From Lachnospiraceae bacterium (GTDB taxonomy: Bacteria; Bacillota; Clostridia; Lachnospirales; Lachnospiraceae): a stretch of DNA of 64,000 nucleotides. Below the pieces are notes generated by a model. It was not told where the DNA came from. It made no database searches and saw only the letters and a program-made list of their open reading frames with translations. Position numbers and translations under genes: made by a program. Shown here piece after piece: positions 34,746 to 44,476 of the stretch (position 1 is its first letter; every line of letters begins with the position of its first letter). The stretch covers positions 28,673 through 92,672 of the forward strand of contig JAAVZI010000029.1 of the NCBI GenBank assembly GCA_022791575.1. Direction: 5' to 3'.

Positions 34746-36428
34746 TCAATTTTCTGCCTTCATTTTATCAGCAAAGGCTTTCATTTCCATTGCAGATTTG
34801 CGAACTGTCTCTGTAATCTGGGCACCGCCGGAAATTCTTGCCAATTCTTCCACCATTTCTTTTTTTGAAAGACTGCGGATCTGCGTTGTTGTTTCCTGAT
34901 TTTCTGCCTTTTTTTCAATGGCAAAATGCTGGTCAGCCATAGCAGCAATCTGTGCTAAATGCGTGATACAGATTACCTGGCGGCTCTTTGCGATCACTGC
35001 CATCTTTTCGGAGACTTTCTGTGCGGTTCTTCCGCTGATTCCCACATCGATTTCATCAAAAATCAAAGTCTCGATCTCATCCTTATCTGCCAGAATGGTT
35101 TTAATCGCCAGCATAATACGCGATAATTCACCGCCCGACGCTACTTTTCCCAGTGGACGAAGCGGCTCTCCCGGATTCGTAGATATCAGAAATTCTGCCT
35201 CATCCCAACCGTTGGCATGATACTGGTTTGTCTGAACTAACTCCAGTTCAAACTGTACATCCAGAAAATTCAAATCAATCAGAGAGGTTTTGATCTGTTC
35301 TGCCAGTTTTCTAGCATATTTTCTGCGGATACTGGTGGTTTTCTGACAGGCCTTTACCAGCTGGGATTCTTGATTCTCCAGTTTCTGTTTCAGCGCCTGA
35401 AGCGCGGCTTCATAATCAATCAGTTCTGAAAGTTTCTGCTCTTGAAGTTCCTTATAAGAAAGCACTTCCTCTAGGCTGCCGCCGTATTTTGACTTAAGAT
35501 GATTGATAAGGTTCAGACGTTCTTCCGTTGTCTGAAACTCCTCTTCACTAAATTCACAATCTTCCATATAACGACTGACGTCCCGGTTAAAATCTTCTAA
35601 CAGCCCTTCTAGCTCCTGAATCTGCTCAAACATTTCTTCCAGCTTTTGATCATATCCTGTCAGTGCCGATAATTCCCTCGCTGCCATTCCAATACAATCG
35701 CTTACATTTCCATCATTGTCACTTCCGATAAGCTGATAGACTGCATTGAGCGTCTCTATAATTTTTCTGCCATTTTGCATTCTCCGGTAATCCTGTTCTA
35801 ACTGTTCATCTTCTCCCGGTTTTAGATTAGCATTTTCAATTTCTTCGATTTCATACTGCAAAAATTCAATTTCGCGTTCACGGTTCTGTCCATGAGAAGA
35901 GAATTCTTCCAATCTTTTTCTTAATTCTCGGTATTCATCGAATGTTGATTTCACTTTTGCCAGAGGTTTTTCCAGTTCCGCTTTTGCAAACGCATCCAGT
36001 ATCTCCAAATGCTTATCCTTTTTTAATAGAGACTGATGCTCATGCTGCCCGTGAATATCGATTAACAGCTCAGACGCCCTCTTTAGAAGTGCAGCAGGGA
36101 CGGTCTCGCCATTGATTTTACTGACTGACCGGGTTCCGGTAATTCTTCGGGAAATGATCACCTGATTATCTTCCATAGGAATATCCATTTCCTCCAGCCG
36201 GCATCGGCAGAGCTCATTTACTTCAAACACCAGTTCGACAAGTGCCGGCGCTGATTCATCACGGATCATTTCTCTGGAAATACGCTGTCCAAGAGCAAGA
36301 TTAATCGAACCGATAATAATAGACTTACCGGCTCCGGTCTCTCCTGTCAGTATATTCAGCCCTTCTTTGAAATCTACTTCTGTCTCTTCAATTAATGCAA
36401 GATTTTTCACATGTAAATGTAATAACAT
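34746..36428 (-). CDS. recN: DNA repair protein RecN
   Basis: 560-residue SMC-like ATPase in recombinational repair. Walker A is GETGAGKSI (about 31-39). Two coiled-coil arms run through about 150-370. The C-terminal ABC part has LSRIMLAIKT and Walker B TLIFDEIDVGISG. The gene is part of the long argR-recN-spoIVB string. Confidence 0.97.
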   Translation of the reverse strand: MLLHLHVKNLALIEETEVDFKEGLNILTGETGAGKSIIIGSINLALGQRISREMIRDESAPALVELVFEVNELCRCRLEEMDIPMEDNQVIISRRITGTRSVSKINGETVPAALLKRASELLIDIHGQHEHQSLLKKDKHLEILDAFAKAELEKPLAKVKSTFDEYRELRKRLEEFSSHGQNREREIEFLQYEIEEIENANLKPGEDEQLEQDYRRMQNGRKIIETLNAVYQLIGSDNDGNVSDCIGMAARELSALTGYDQKLEEMFEQIQELEGLLEDFNRDVSRYMEDCEFSEEEFQTTEERLNLINHLKSKYGGSLEEVLSYKELQEQKLSELIDYEAALQALKQKLENQESQLVKACQKTTSIRRKYARKLAEQIKTSLIDLNFLDVQFELELVQTNQYHANGWDEAEFLISTNPGEPLRPLGKVASGGELSRIMLAIKTILADKDEIETLIFDEIDVGISGRTAQKVSEKMAVIAKSRQVICITHLAQIAAMADQHFAIEKKAENQETTTQIRSLSKKEMVEELARISGGAQITETVRKSAMEMKAFADKMKAEN

Positions 36429-36471
36429 ATGCTTTCCTTTCCACTCTCTTCCAGGACTTACTTTTCAAAAT

Positions 36472-36942
36472 CTATAAAGGAGAACTAACTACCTTCTGAA
36501 TTTTTTTCATAACCTCTTTGGTTTCCTCTGTACTCCGCACTGCACACATGATCGTATCGTCGCCGGCTATACAGCCGACAATCTCTTTCCATTGCAGCGC
36601 ATCCAGCGCCGCTGCTACTGCCATCGCCATCCCTGCTACTGTCTTGATTACCAAAATATTCTGTGCCATATCCATAGACACATACCCCTCCACCAGAACT
36701 CGCAGGTATCTGCGTTCCAGTTCAGTTCCGCCCTCTCTGCTGACTGCATAAGAACTGGCATACCGCTGTCTTCCATCGGCACCGGTAATTTTGGTCAATT
36801 GCAGTTCTCGGATATCTCTTGACACAGTCGCCTGCGTTACCGGAAATCCAGCCTCATGAAGTCTGTCTGTCAGCTCCTCCTGTGTCTCAATATTCTGCTG
36901 TTCTATCAGTTCCAAGAGCTTTGTCTGTCTCCTTTTCTTCAT
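36472..36942 (-). CDS. argR: arginine repressor ArgR/AhrC
   Basis: 156-residue hexameric regulator of arginine metabolism. The N-terminal winged helix carries the recognition segment TQATVSRDIRELQLTKI (about 35-51). The C-terminal oligomerisation and arginine-binding domain has the GDDTIMCAVR motif (about 127-136). It is placed between nadK and recN, the standard Firmicute order. Confidence 0.96.
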   Translation of the reverse strand: MKKRRQTKLLELIEQQNIETQEELTDRLHEAGFPVTQATVSRDIRELQLTKITGADGRQRYASSYAVSREGGTELERRYLRVLVEGYVSMDMAQNILVIKTVAGMAMAVAAALDALQWKEIVGCIAGDDTIMCAVRSTEETKEVMKKIQKVVSSPL

Positions 36943-36959
36943 GTCCCATCCCCTTAGGC

Positions 36960-37838
36960 TCAGCTGCTCATTTTCCTGCTGAGTATTTCCAGAAAACTAT
37001 CTTTGCTGATCTTAACCAGCCTCATGATCTTATCCGAACGCCGTACTTCGATTTTGTCACCGGACCATAAAGGAATGCTGCATGCCGCATCAAATCCAGC
37101 TACCGCTTCCTGGTTCTCTTTTCTGCGTTCAGATTCCGCTATTGCTCTGCCATTTCCTACCGATATCCCTATTTTATCATTCGCATCTAACACGATACTA
37201 GTACGATTCAATGTGTGGGGACAAATCGGAGTAATCAGCATCATTTTGGCATCAGGCGCCACAATCGGGCCTCCAGCGGACATACTGTAACCAGTAGAAC
37301 CGGTTGGTGTCGCTACAATAATGCCATCTGCCTTATAGGAAGTCAGATAACGATCATTGACATAGATCTGGTATGTAACTACACGAAGACTGCCTGTCCG
37401 ACTGATTACTACATCATTCAAAGCTACCTGCTGGCTTTCCGGCTCACCGTCTGAGCGACCGCCTTCTAACATCATCCGCTCCTCAATTTCATATGTATCA
37501 TTGAATAAGGCATCTAACGCCATTCTAACATTATTCCGATCAATCTCAGCCAGATACCCCAGGGTTCCCAGATTGATTCCTAGAATTGGGATTCCGCAGT
37601 CAACCACATCCCGCGCTGCCTGTATGACCGTTCCATCGCCCCCCAGCACAAGAATTGCCTGTATATTCCGGTCAATATCTGCAGGGTCTGTATAATTATA
37701 CTTTCCCTGCAGATTCTTATGAGACTTATTCTGAATTTGGCAGCTTCCGCCTTTTTTCCTGATATAATTCTGAATATATCTTGTAATTTCCAGATTGCAG
37801 TCTTTATCGCTGTTGGTTATAATGAAAAATTTATCCAT
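36960..37838 (-). CDS. nadK: NAD kinase
   Basis: 292-residue enzyme phosphorylating NAD to NADP. The diagnostic GGDGT lies near residue 63 (VLGGDGTVIQ); GINLGTLGYL and the TPTGSTGYSMSAGGP motif follow. I use the ATG at 37838, with GGAG upstream, not the TTG four codons earlier. Confidence 0.96.
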   Translation of the reverse strand: MDKFFIITNSDKDCNLEITRYIQNYIRKKGGSCQIQNKSHKNLQGKYNYTDPADIDRNIQAILVLGGDGTVIQAARDVVDCGIPILGINLGTLGYLAEIDRNNVRMALDALFNDTYEIEERMMLEGGRSDGEPESQQVALNDVVISRTGSLRVVTYQIYVNDRYLTSYKADGIIVATPTGSTGYSMSAGGPIVAPDAKMMLITPICPHTLNRTSIVLDANDKIGISVGNGRAIAESERRKENQEAVAGFDAACSIPLWSGDKIEVRRSDKIMRLVKISKDSFLEILSRKMSS

Positions 37839-37868
37839 ATTTTTCTCCAAACATTTGTTCGAATACCG

Positions 37869-38267
37869 TTAACCTTGTGTATCATTCGCATTTTGCTGTT
37901 GATTGTAAGACTGGACTTCTACCTTTGTCCCGCAGTTCTGACAGAATGCATTGCCAGCCGGCACCGAATTGCCGCATTTTTTGCAGGCTACAGCACCTTT
38001 GGAAGCAGCTAGCTGTTGTTCTAACTTCTTTAAATTATTTTCACCCTTATCAATCCACTCCAGAATCTGAGAACATTTGGAATTGGAACGTACGGATTCT
38101 TCTTTATAAAGGATTCTTCCCAGATCCTCATACATCAGTGAAAGATTCTTTTTCTGATCACTGATCTGGCTGTTAATCTTTACACCATCGGTAAATGATT
38201 TTGTTTTCTGTGAAGCTTCCTGTCCAATATCAGTTACTGCCTTTTTTATATCATCAAATAATGCCAT
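37869..38267 (-). CDS. zinc-ribbon protein
   Basis: 132-residue cytoplasmic protein. The N-terminal helical region (about 1-85) looks coiled-coil. One zinc ribbon follows with two CxxC pairs, CKKCGNSVPAG and CQNCGTKV (about 92-115), and a Gln/Asn-rich tail. The ATG at 38267 has AGGAGAGG upstream. I do not know its function. It sits between tlyA and nadK in the housekeeping string. Confidence 0.75.
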   Translation of the reverse strand: MALFDDIKKAVTDIGQEASQKTKSFTDGVKINSQISDQKKNLSLMYEDLGRILYKEESVRSNSKCSQILEWIDKGENNLKKLEQQLAASKGAVACKKCGNSVPAGNAFCQNCGTKVEVQSYNQQQNANDTQG

Positions 38268-38280
38268 GCCATCCTCTCCT

Positions 38281-39096
38281 TTACTTTTCACTATCTAAAT
38301 TTTTATGTGCTAGTTCTACGATATGTTCCATATCAACCGGTATTTGTTCATATTTACTGTTATCTGTATGGTTCCTTAGATATAATAGATATTCAATATT
38401 TCCCTCTGGCCCCTTAATAGGGGAAAATTCCAGATTCAAAATCTCAAACCCGATAGAAACCGCATATTGTATTACCTTTTCTATCACTTCCAAATGTACT
38501 TTAGGGTCCCGCACAACTCCCTTCTTACCAACCTTCTCCCTGCCAGCCTCAAACTGAGGCTTAATCAGACAGACAATCCGGCCTTCCTCTGTCAGCAGTC
38601 TCTGAACTGGCAGCAGAACTTTTGTAAGAGATATAAAGGAAACATCAATAGAAGCAAATGCAATCCGATCTGCAATATCCTCTGGCTGCACATAACGGAT
38701 ATTGGTCTTTTCCATACAGACCACTCGTTCGTCCTGTCGAAGCTTCCAGTCCAGCTGTCCATGTCCAACATCTACCGCATAGACTTTCACTGCTCCATTC
38801 TGAAGCATACAATCTGTAAATCCTCCCGTTGAGGCCCCGATATCCATACAGATGCTTCCTTCCGTCTTCACGCCGAATTCCTTCATTGCCTTTTCTAACT
38901 TCAATCCTCCCCGGCTGACATAAGGAAGCGGCTTTCCCTTGACTTCAATGGTAACTGTCTCTTCAAATGCCGTTCCGGCCTTATCCTCTCTCTGTCCATC
39001 TACAAATACACTGCCAGCCATAATAACCGCCTTGGCCTTTTCCCTAGAAGCCGCCAGATTCTTCTCTACCAGCAGTACATCTAACCGTTTCTTCAT
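38281..39096 (-). CDS. tlyA: TlyA-family RNA 2'-O-methyltransferase
   Basis: 271-residue rRNA methyltransferase (TlyA/hemolysin-A family). The N-terminal S4 RNA-binding domain (1-60, KRLDVLLVEKNL start) precedes an FtsJ-like SAM domain with DIGASTGGFTDCML and VYAVDVGHGQLDWKLR. It overlaps the dxs stop by 4 nt. dxs-tlyA-nadK-argR-recN is a familiar Clostridial cluster. Confidence 0.94.
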   Translation of the reverse strand: MKKRLDVLLVEKNLAASREKAKAVIMAGSVFVDGQREDKAGTAFEETVTIEVKGKPLPYVSRGGLKLEKAMKEFGVKTEGSICMDIGASTGGFTDCMLQNGAVKVYAVDVGHGQLDWKLRQDERVVCMEKTNIRYVQPEDIADRIAFASIDVSFISLTKVLLPVQRLLTEEGRIVCLIKPQFEAGREKVGKKGVVRDPKVHLEVIEKVIQYAVSIGFEILNLEFSPIKGPEGNIEYLLYLRNHTDNSKYEQIPVDMEHIVELAHKNLDSEK

Positions 39097-40958
39097 AATT
39101 GTTCCTGCCCTCCAAGCTGCTGTGCAATCTGCTCTGGAGTCAGTCCCAGCTTTTCCCTTAGTATCCCTACGTTCCCATGTTCTACAAATTCATCTGGTAT
39201 TGCCAGGATCTGGACCTGATCGTATAACTCCTCTTCCCTGACAAATTCCAATATTCGCTGCCCCATTCCTCCATTCGCTACATTTTCTTCCAGCGTAACC
39301 AGCAGCGAATGTTCCGCTGCCAGTTCCCGAAGCAGCTTTTTATCAAAGGGTTTGGCAAACCGGGCATTAACTACCGTAGGGCAGAGGCCCTTTTGACTCA
39401 GAAGCTCTGCTGTCCGCCAGGCTGTCTCTACCATATTTCCCAAAGCAAACAATAGTATCTCTTTTCCCTTCTTAAGTATCTCCGCTTTCCCTAAACATAT
39501 GTTCTCTCTTTGTTCCTTAAATGCATCACAGGCTGTGCCTCTTGGATACCGTATGGCAATCGGACCGTCAAACCGGACTGCAAACTTCATCATATCTGAC
39601 AGCTCCCATTTATTCTTAGGCGCCATAATCGTCATATTGGGGATATTTCCCAGATACGACAGATCAAAAACGCCCTGGTGAGTCTCGCCATCACTGCCTA
39701 CCAGACCAGCACGGTCAATCGCAAATACAACCGGCAGATTCTGCATACAGACATCATGCAGAACCTGATCATAGGCACGCTGCAAAAAGGAAGAATATAC
39801 TGCCACAATCGGTCTCATCCCTGCTGCCGCAAGTCCTGCTGCAAAGGTCACCGCATGCCCTTCCGCAATTCCCACATCAAAAAAGCGCTCTGGAAACTGT
39901 CTGGCATAGCGGTTCAGTCCGGTTCCATCAGGCATGGCGGCAGTAATTGCGACAATATTCTCATCTCGTTCTCCTAATTTGCACATCACAGTAGAAAAGA
40001 CATCCGTATAATCTGCCTTGTTCTTCTTATCTTTCAGCAGTCCGGTCTGAATCTCAAATGCATTGGTGCCATGGAACCTGGCTGGATGCCGCTCTGCCGG
40101 CTCATAACCTTTTCCTTTCTTCGTTAAGGCATGAATAATCACTGCATTATTGACTCTTTTTGCTAAACGAATCACCTTCCTCAGCTGTTCGATATCATGG
40201 CCGTCTACTGGACCCAGATAGGTAATGCCCATATCTTCAAACAGCATACCAGCCGGTATTACCAGCTGCTTTAAGCTGCTTTTGGCTTTGCGGATTTTCC
40301 CAACCATGCGGTCTCCATAAACCGGAATCCTCGAAAGGGTGGTGGTAACCCCAGACTTTAATTCTTCATAAGAACCCGCCGTACGGATATTGTTGAGCAG
40401 TGTCGCTATACCCCCAGTATTTTCTGCAATAGACATTTTATTATCATTTAAGATAATAATAAAATTGCTTTTCAGCTGAGAAGCGTTATTCAGTGCTTCA
40501 ATCGCCAGGCCGCCTGTCAGAGAACCGTCTCCAATCACAGATACAACGGTATTATTCCCACCCTGCAGTTCCCTAGCCGCCACATATCCCAGCCCTGCTG
40601 AAATAGATGTGGAACTGTGTCCGGTATCAAAACTGTCACAAAGACTTTCCTTACGCTTGGGAAAACCACTCATTCCGCCAAACTCACGCAAATGCTCGAA
40701 TCCTTCCTGTCTTCCGGTCAGAATCTTATGAATATAAGACTGATGTCCTACATCCCATATAATCTTATCCTCTGGAAGATTCAATTCTCTGTGAAGGGCC
40801 ATAGTTAGTTCTACCACACCTAGGTTCGATGCCAGATGCCCACCGCTGCAGCTGATCTTTTCTATAAGAAATTCCCTGATTTCCTCTGCCAAAAGCGGCA
40901 GCTGATCCTCTGGAATATCCTTGATGTCATTTTCCTTTGTTATCTTTTCTAATACCAT
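39093..40958 (-). CDS. dxs: 1-deoxy-D-xylulose-5-phosphate synthase
   Basis: 621-residue thiamine-diphosphate enzyme making DXP from pyruvate and glyceraldehyde-3-phosphate, the first step of the MEP isoprenoid pathway. The N-terminal TPP-binding GDGSLTGGLAIEALNNA, then a transketolase-like pyrimidine domain (AEGHAVTFAAG) and the C-terminal domain are all present at full length. Next to ispA, so isoprenoid steps are grouped. Confidence 0.97.
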   Translation of the reverse strand: MVLEKITKENDIKDIPEDQLPLLAEEIREFLIEKISCSGGHLASNLGVVELTMALHRELNLPEDKIIWDVGHQSYIHKILTGRQEGFEHLREFGGMSGFPKRKESLCDSFDTGHSSTSISAGLGYVAARELQGGNNTVVSVIGDGSLTGGLAIEALNNASQLKSNFIIILNDNKMSIAENTGGIATLLNNIRTAGSYEELKSGVTTTLSRIPVYGDRMVGKIRKAKSSLKQLVIPAGMLFEDMGITYLGPVDGHDIEQLRKVIRLAKRVNNAVIIHALTKKGKGYEPAERHPARFHGTNAFEIQTGLLKDKKNKADYTDVFSTVMCKLGERDENIVAITAAMPDGTGLNRYARQFPERFFDVGIAEGHAVTFAAGLAAAGMRPIVAVYSSFLQRAYDQVLHDVCMQNLPVVFAIDRAGLVGSDGETHQGVFDLSYLGNIPNMTIMAPKNKWELSDMMKFAVRFDGPIAIRYPRGTACDAFKEQRENICLGKAEILKKGKEILLFALGNMVETAWRTAELLSQKGLCPTVVNARFAKPFDKKLLRELAAEHSLLVTLEENVANGGMGQRILEFVREEELYDQVQILAIPDEFVEHGNVGILREKLGLTPEQIAQQLGGQEQL

Positions 40959-40968
40959 AACTTCTCCA

Positions 40969-41856
40969 TTATTTCTGCCTATTAATCAGGGATTGCAGCA
41001 ACTGTGATAGAAATTCCGTATCTCCCTTAATACTGGCCAGCTTCTCGATTGCCCGTCCAGATATCTGTTCTACCGCTTCTTTTGCTTTCTCAATCCCTAT
41101 TAAGGTCACATAAGTGACCTTCTGATTTTTCTCATCACTGTGTACTGGTTTTCCTAACTGCTCAGTTGTACTTGTTACATCCAATATATCATCCTGAATC
41201 TGAAAAGCCAGCCCTACATCCTTGGCAATTTCTTCCACTAGTACAATCTGATCTTCCGGCGCTCCTGCCAGCACAGCACCGATCATAAATGCTGCTTCTA
41301 ACAGCGCACTGGTCTTCAGCTGATAGATGACATCCAGCCGCTCCTGCCCAAAAGAAAGCCCTTCTGACTCAATATCCACACATTGTCCGCCTATCATTCC
41401 GTAGATTCCAGCCTTTTTCGACAGAATCTGCAGCGCTTTGCCAAGTCTTGCCGGATCTGCAGTATCAGCAAATGCACCGGCAGCCGTCTCAAAGGCATAA
41501 TTCAAAAGACCGTCTCCTGCCAGAATACCCATTGCTTCTCCATAAACGATGTGCGTTGTCTTTCTTCCTCTCCGATATTCATCATTATCCATAGCTGGTA
41601 GATCATCGTGAACTAGGGAATAGGTATGAATCATCTCCAGCGCCGCCATGAAAGATTCAATTTCGTCTCCAGAACCGCCATATAGCCGGTAAACTTCCAG
41701 CATGAGCAGAGGTCGAAGCCTCTTACCTCCTGCTGTCAGGCTGTAATTCATAGCCTCAATGACCGTCTTTTGATATCCTTCTTCCTGAGGAAGAAATTTC
41801 TGTAATATGGATTCCACATATGCGGTTTTTTCCTGACACTGTTCTTTAAAATTCAT
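40969..41856 (-). CDS. ispA: polyprenyl synthetase (farnesyl diphosphate synthase type)
   Basis: 295-residue prenyl transferase. The first Asp-rich motif is HDDLPAMDND (about 86-95), the second FQIQDDILDVT (about 223-233), with GGKRLRP upstream. It joins IPP units into a C15 (or longer) diphosphate. It overlaps xseB by 11 nt and is 10 bp before dxs. Confidence 0.95.
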   Translation of the reverse strand: MNFKEQCQEKTAYVESILQKFLPQEEGYQKTVIEAMNYSLTAGGKRLRPLLMLEVYRLYGGSGDEIESFMAALEMIHTYSLVHDDLPAMDNDEYRRGRKTTHIVYGEAMGILAGDGLLNYAFETAAGAFADTADPARLGKALQILSKKAGIYGMIGGQCVDIESEGLSFGQERLDVIYQLKTSALLEAAFMIGAVLAGAPEDQIVLVEEIAKDVGLAFQIQDDILDVTSTTEQLGKPVHSDEKNQKVTYVTLIGIEKAKEAVEQISGRAIEKLASIKGDTEFLSQLLQSLINRQK

Positions 41857-42049
41857 CGGTTGTACCCTCCTCGTTCAGTACCAGCATTTTTTTCTCAATC
41901 CTATCAATGCTTTTATGGCATTGTTTCAGTAGGTCCATGCCTTTTTTGTATAGCTGAAAAGATTCTTCCAATGAGGCAGGCTCCTGTTCCAGCTTCGTAA
42001 TAACCTCTTCTAGCTCTGTAAAACTTTCCTCCAGACTTTTCCCTGCCAT
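41846..42049 (-). CDS. xseB: exodeoxyribonuclease VII small subunit
   Basis: 67-residue helical protein, the small subunit of exonuclease VII. ESFTELEEVITKLE and LEESFQLYKKGMDLLKQC are the conserved helices. Starts one base after xseA and overlaps ispA. Confidence 0.94.
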   Translation of the reverse strand: MAGKSLEESFTELEEVITKLEQEPASLEESFQLYKKGMDLLKQCHKSIDRIEKKMLVLNEEGTTDEF

Positions 42050-42050
42050 C

Positions 42051-43265
42051 TCAGACCTTCCTTTCCTCCTTAACAGATTCTATGACTTCTGCCTTTATCG
42101 TTCCATCCTGCAGATGAATATCCAGTAATTCTCCCTGGCTGACCTGTGAACAATGCTGCAAAGCTCTTCCCTGTTCGTCCGTCGCGAATACATAACCTTG
42201 TTTTAACTTTGCCAGAGGCGACAACCCTTCTACTTTCTGTATATAAAGTTCCAGCTGATGCTTTTTAGACAGAAGCTGTTGTTCCATACATGTTCTTAAA
42301 CGATCTTCCAGTTCTGCCAGATACTGCTGATTCTGCTGCAGCTGATGGTGGGGACTGGCCAGTTTGAGCTTTAACTGCAGCTGCTCTAACTGTCTGCGCC
42401 AATCCTGCGTCCGCTGCTGCATAGTTCTTCTCAAAGTATACTCTATGCTTTCCAGCTGCCCATAAACCTGCTGAACCTCATATACTGCCAGCTCTGCTGC
42501 AGCGGAAGGCGTCGGCGCCCTCAGGTCCGCTGTAAAATCTGCAATTGTATAATCCGTCTCATGGCCAACCGCCGATATGACTGGGGTCTCACAATGGAAT
42601 ATAGCCCTTGCCACCATTTCTTCATTAAATGCCCATAGATCCTCGATAGAGCCTCCGCCTCTTCCAACGATTATAACATCAACCCCATAGGCATCAAGCC
42701 TTTTGATTCCCTGAGCAATAGATTCCGCTGAACCTTCTCCCTGCACTCTGGCAGGACAGAGAATCAACTGAACATAAGGGTTCCTCCTGCTGGCGATATT
42801 GCGGATATCTTGAATTGCCGCCCCTGTCTGGGCGGTAACAATGCCGATCTTGCCTGCAAATCTCGGAATGGGCCTCTTGTATTCCTCTGCAAACATGCCC
42901 ATCTCTTCCAGCTCTTCCTTTAGCTTCTGGAACCGCTGGTATAGATCTCCGGCACCGTCTAACAGAATTTCACGGGCATAGAGCTGATATCTGCCGTCTC
43001 GCTCATATACATCCACCGTACCAAGGACAATGACCTTCTGCCCCTCCTCCATACGGAATGCAAGGCCGCGCCGCTGTCCTGCAAACATTACACAAGAAAT
43101 GGTTCCTGTCTCATCTTTCAAGGTAAAATAAAGATGTCCGCTGCCATGATATTTACAATTAGATACTTCTCCTTTAATATAAATGCGGTTCAGCATAAAA
43201 TCCTGTGTAAACATATTTTTAATATAGGAATTCACCTGACCTACCGTATACACATTTCTCCGCAT
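42051..43265 (-). CDS. xseA: exodeoxyribonuclease VII large subunit
   Basis: 404-residue nuclease subunit. The N-terminal OB-fold (about 1-100, GEVSNCKYHGSGHLYFTLKD) precedes a catalytic domain with TAQTGAAIQDI, GRGGGSIEDLWAFNEE and SAVGHETDYTIADF. A coiled-coil region (about 280-360) follows. Coupled with xseB. Confidence 0.97.
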   Translation of the reverse strand: MRRNVYTVGQVNSYIKNMFTQDFMLNRIYIKGEVSNCKYHGSGHLYFTLKDETGTISCVMFAGQRRGLAFRMEEGQKVIVLGTVDVYERDGRYQLYAREILLDGAGDLYQRFQKLKEELEEMGMFAEEYKRPIPRFAGKIGIVTAQTGAAIQDIRNIASRRNPYVQLILCPARVQGEGSAESIAQGIKRLDAYGVDVIIVGRGGGSIEDLWAFNEEMVARAIFHCETPVISAVGHETDYTIADFTADLRAPTPSAAAELAVYEVQQVYGQLESIEYTLRRTMQQRTQDWRRQLEQLQLKLKLASPHHQLQQNQQYLAELEDRLRTCMEQQLLSKKHQLELYIQKVEGLSPLAKLKQGYVFATDEQGRALQHCSQVSQGELLDIHLQDGTIKAEVIESVKEERKV

Positions 43266-43277
43266 GAACCTATACTC

Positions 43278-43679
43278 CTAACACAATTTTGCCAGTATGC
43301 CATTGATAAAGGCCGGTGACTCATCCTGTCCATACTTTTTGCCAAGTTCTACGGCTTCATTGATTGCAACTCCTGTCGGTACTCCATCGTCATAATCCAT
43401 TTCATATACAGCAAGCCTTAATATGGACAAATCTACCTTTCCCATACGGTCTGTTTTCCAATTAGAAGCGACCGTGTTTATTCGGTTATCAATCACTTCC
43501 ACCTGCTCCAGCACATTTTCATATTTGGCTATCACCAGATTCCGGGCATCCTGGCCGGCTCCTTCCAGCTCTTCTCTTTCAAAATATAACTGTATCTGTT
43601 CCGCCCGCTCCTCTTCTCTGTAAAACTCTGCCAGAAAAAGAAGTTTGAACGTATGTTCTCTTAGTTTGTAGCGATTCAT
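43278..43679 (-). CDS. nusB: transcription antitermination protein NusB
   Basis: 133-residue all-helical protein of the rRNA antitermination complex. REHTFKLLFLAEF start, DLSILRLAVYEM and the ELGKKYGQDESPAFINGIL C-terminus are diagnostic. The ATG at 43679 has GGGAGGA upstream; a longer frame to 43733 has no site. Between asp23 and xseA as usual. Confidence 0.96.
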   Translation of the reverse strand: MNRYKLREHTFKLLFLAEFYREEERAEQIQLYFEREELEGAGQDARNLVIAKYENVLEQVEVIDNRINTVASNWKTDRMGKVDLSILRLAVYEMDYDDGVPTGVAINEAVELGKKYGQDESPAFINGILAKLC

Positions 43680-43759
43680 AAATGTCCTCCCTGAAGCTGT
43701 AACTATGCATAATCCGCAAAAACGATCCAGCATAAACCGGCCGGACCGCTCTGCCTATC

Positions 43760-44125
43760 TTAATCTTCCTTTTTATCAGCAGACTGCATATTTACACCGG
43801 TAATCCGTACATTTACATCCTCTACTGTCAGTCCGGTCATATTCTCAATAGCATCCTTTACCTTTCGCTGTACTTCTCTGGATGTATCTGGAATATTATA
43901 TCCATAAGCCAGGTTTAAAGTCAGGTCTACATTGACATTTCCATCTAAAAGCTCTACCTTAACACCTTTTGATAATTTTTTCATTCCAAGCTTGGAAATC
44001 AATTCGTGCGGAATGTTTCCTGCCATGGAATCCACTCCTTCTACCTCTGTTGCAGCCAGCCCTGCTATAATTGCCACCACATCATCTGCGATCTGTACTT
44101 CACCTAAATGATTCTTATTCTCCAT
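43760..44125 (-). CDS. Asp23/Gls24 family envelope stress response protein
   Basis: 121-residue small protein of the Asp23 family: GEVQIADDVVAIIAGLAATEVEGV start and VDLTLNLAYGYNIPD, then NVRITGV. Members act at the membrane in cell-envelope homeostasis. It is the first gene of the nusB-xse-isp-dxs string, with AGGAGG at 7 nt. Confidence 0.93.
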   Translation of the reverse strand: MENKNHLGEVQIADDVVAIIAGLAATEVEGVDSMAGNIPHELISKLGMKKLSKGVKVELLDGNVNVDLTLNLAYGYNIPDTSREVQRKVKDAIENMTGLTVEDVNVRITGVNMQSADKKED

Positions 44126-44225
44126 ATCATAACCTCCTGTTCTTACCTAAACGTGTTCCCTGCGAAAAACCAGACATCATTTTGTTCTGCGCAGTGAAAT
44201 AATATTTCAGCACATTCTTATAAAT

Positions 44226-44254
44226 AGTATACCAAACTTTTACTAAATTAGCAA
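44226..44254 (-). promoter_or_regulatory. predicted promoter of the asp23-nusB-xse-dxs-recN operon
   Basis: TTGCTA (44254-44249), 17-nt spacer, TATACT (44231-44226) on the minus strand, about 100 bp upstream of the asp23-family gene. Confidence 0.55.
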
Positions 44255-44337
44255 AGAATTTTTTATTTTTGTTACAGCTTTTCTTGTTCTATCATGGCAA
44301 ATGCTGGTGAGGACACAAATATTTCAAAATTATGGAG

Positions 44338-44367
44338 TTGCTGATACCTCCCATTTTATGGTATAAT
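44338..44367 (+). promoter_or_regulatory. predicted promoter of the broken citrate synthase gene
   Basis: TTGCTG (44338-44343), 18-nt spacer, perfect TATAAT (44362-44367), giving a leader of about 105 nt. The intact promoter and ribosome site suggest that the inactivation of the gene is recent or reversible. Confidence 0.55.
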
Positions 44368-44476
44368 ATTGTCAGACACTATATCATTCTTACGGCGAAG
44401 CCAGATACGTCATGATGGTATGTGATAGAATCAGCGGATTTATTTTCACGGTTCCGCTAAGAAAGAAGGTGTATTT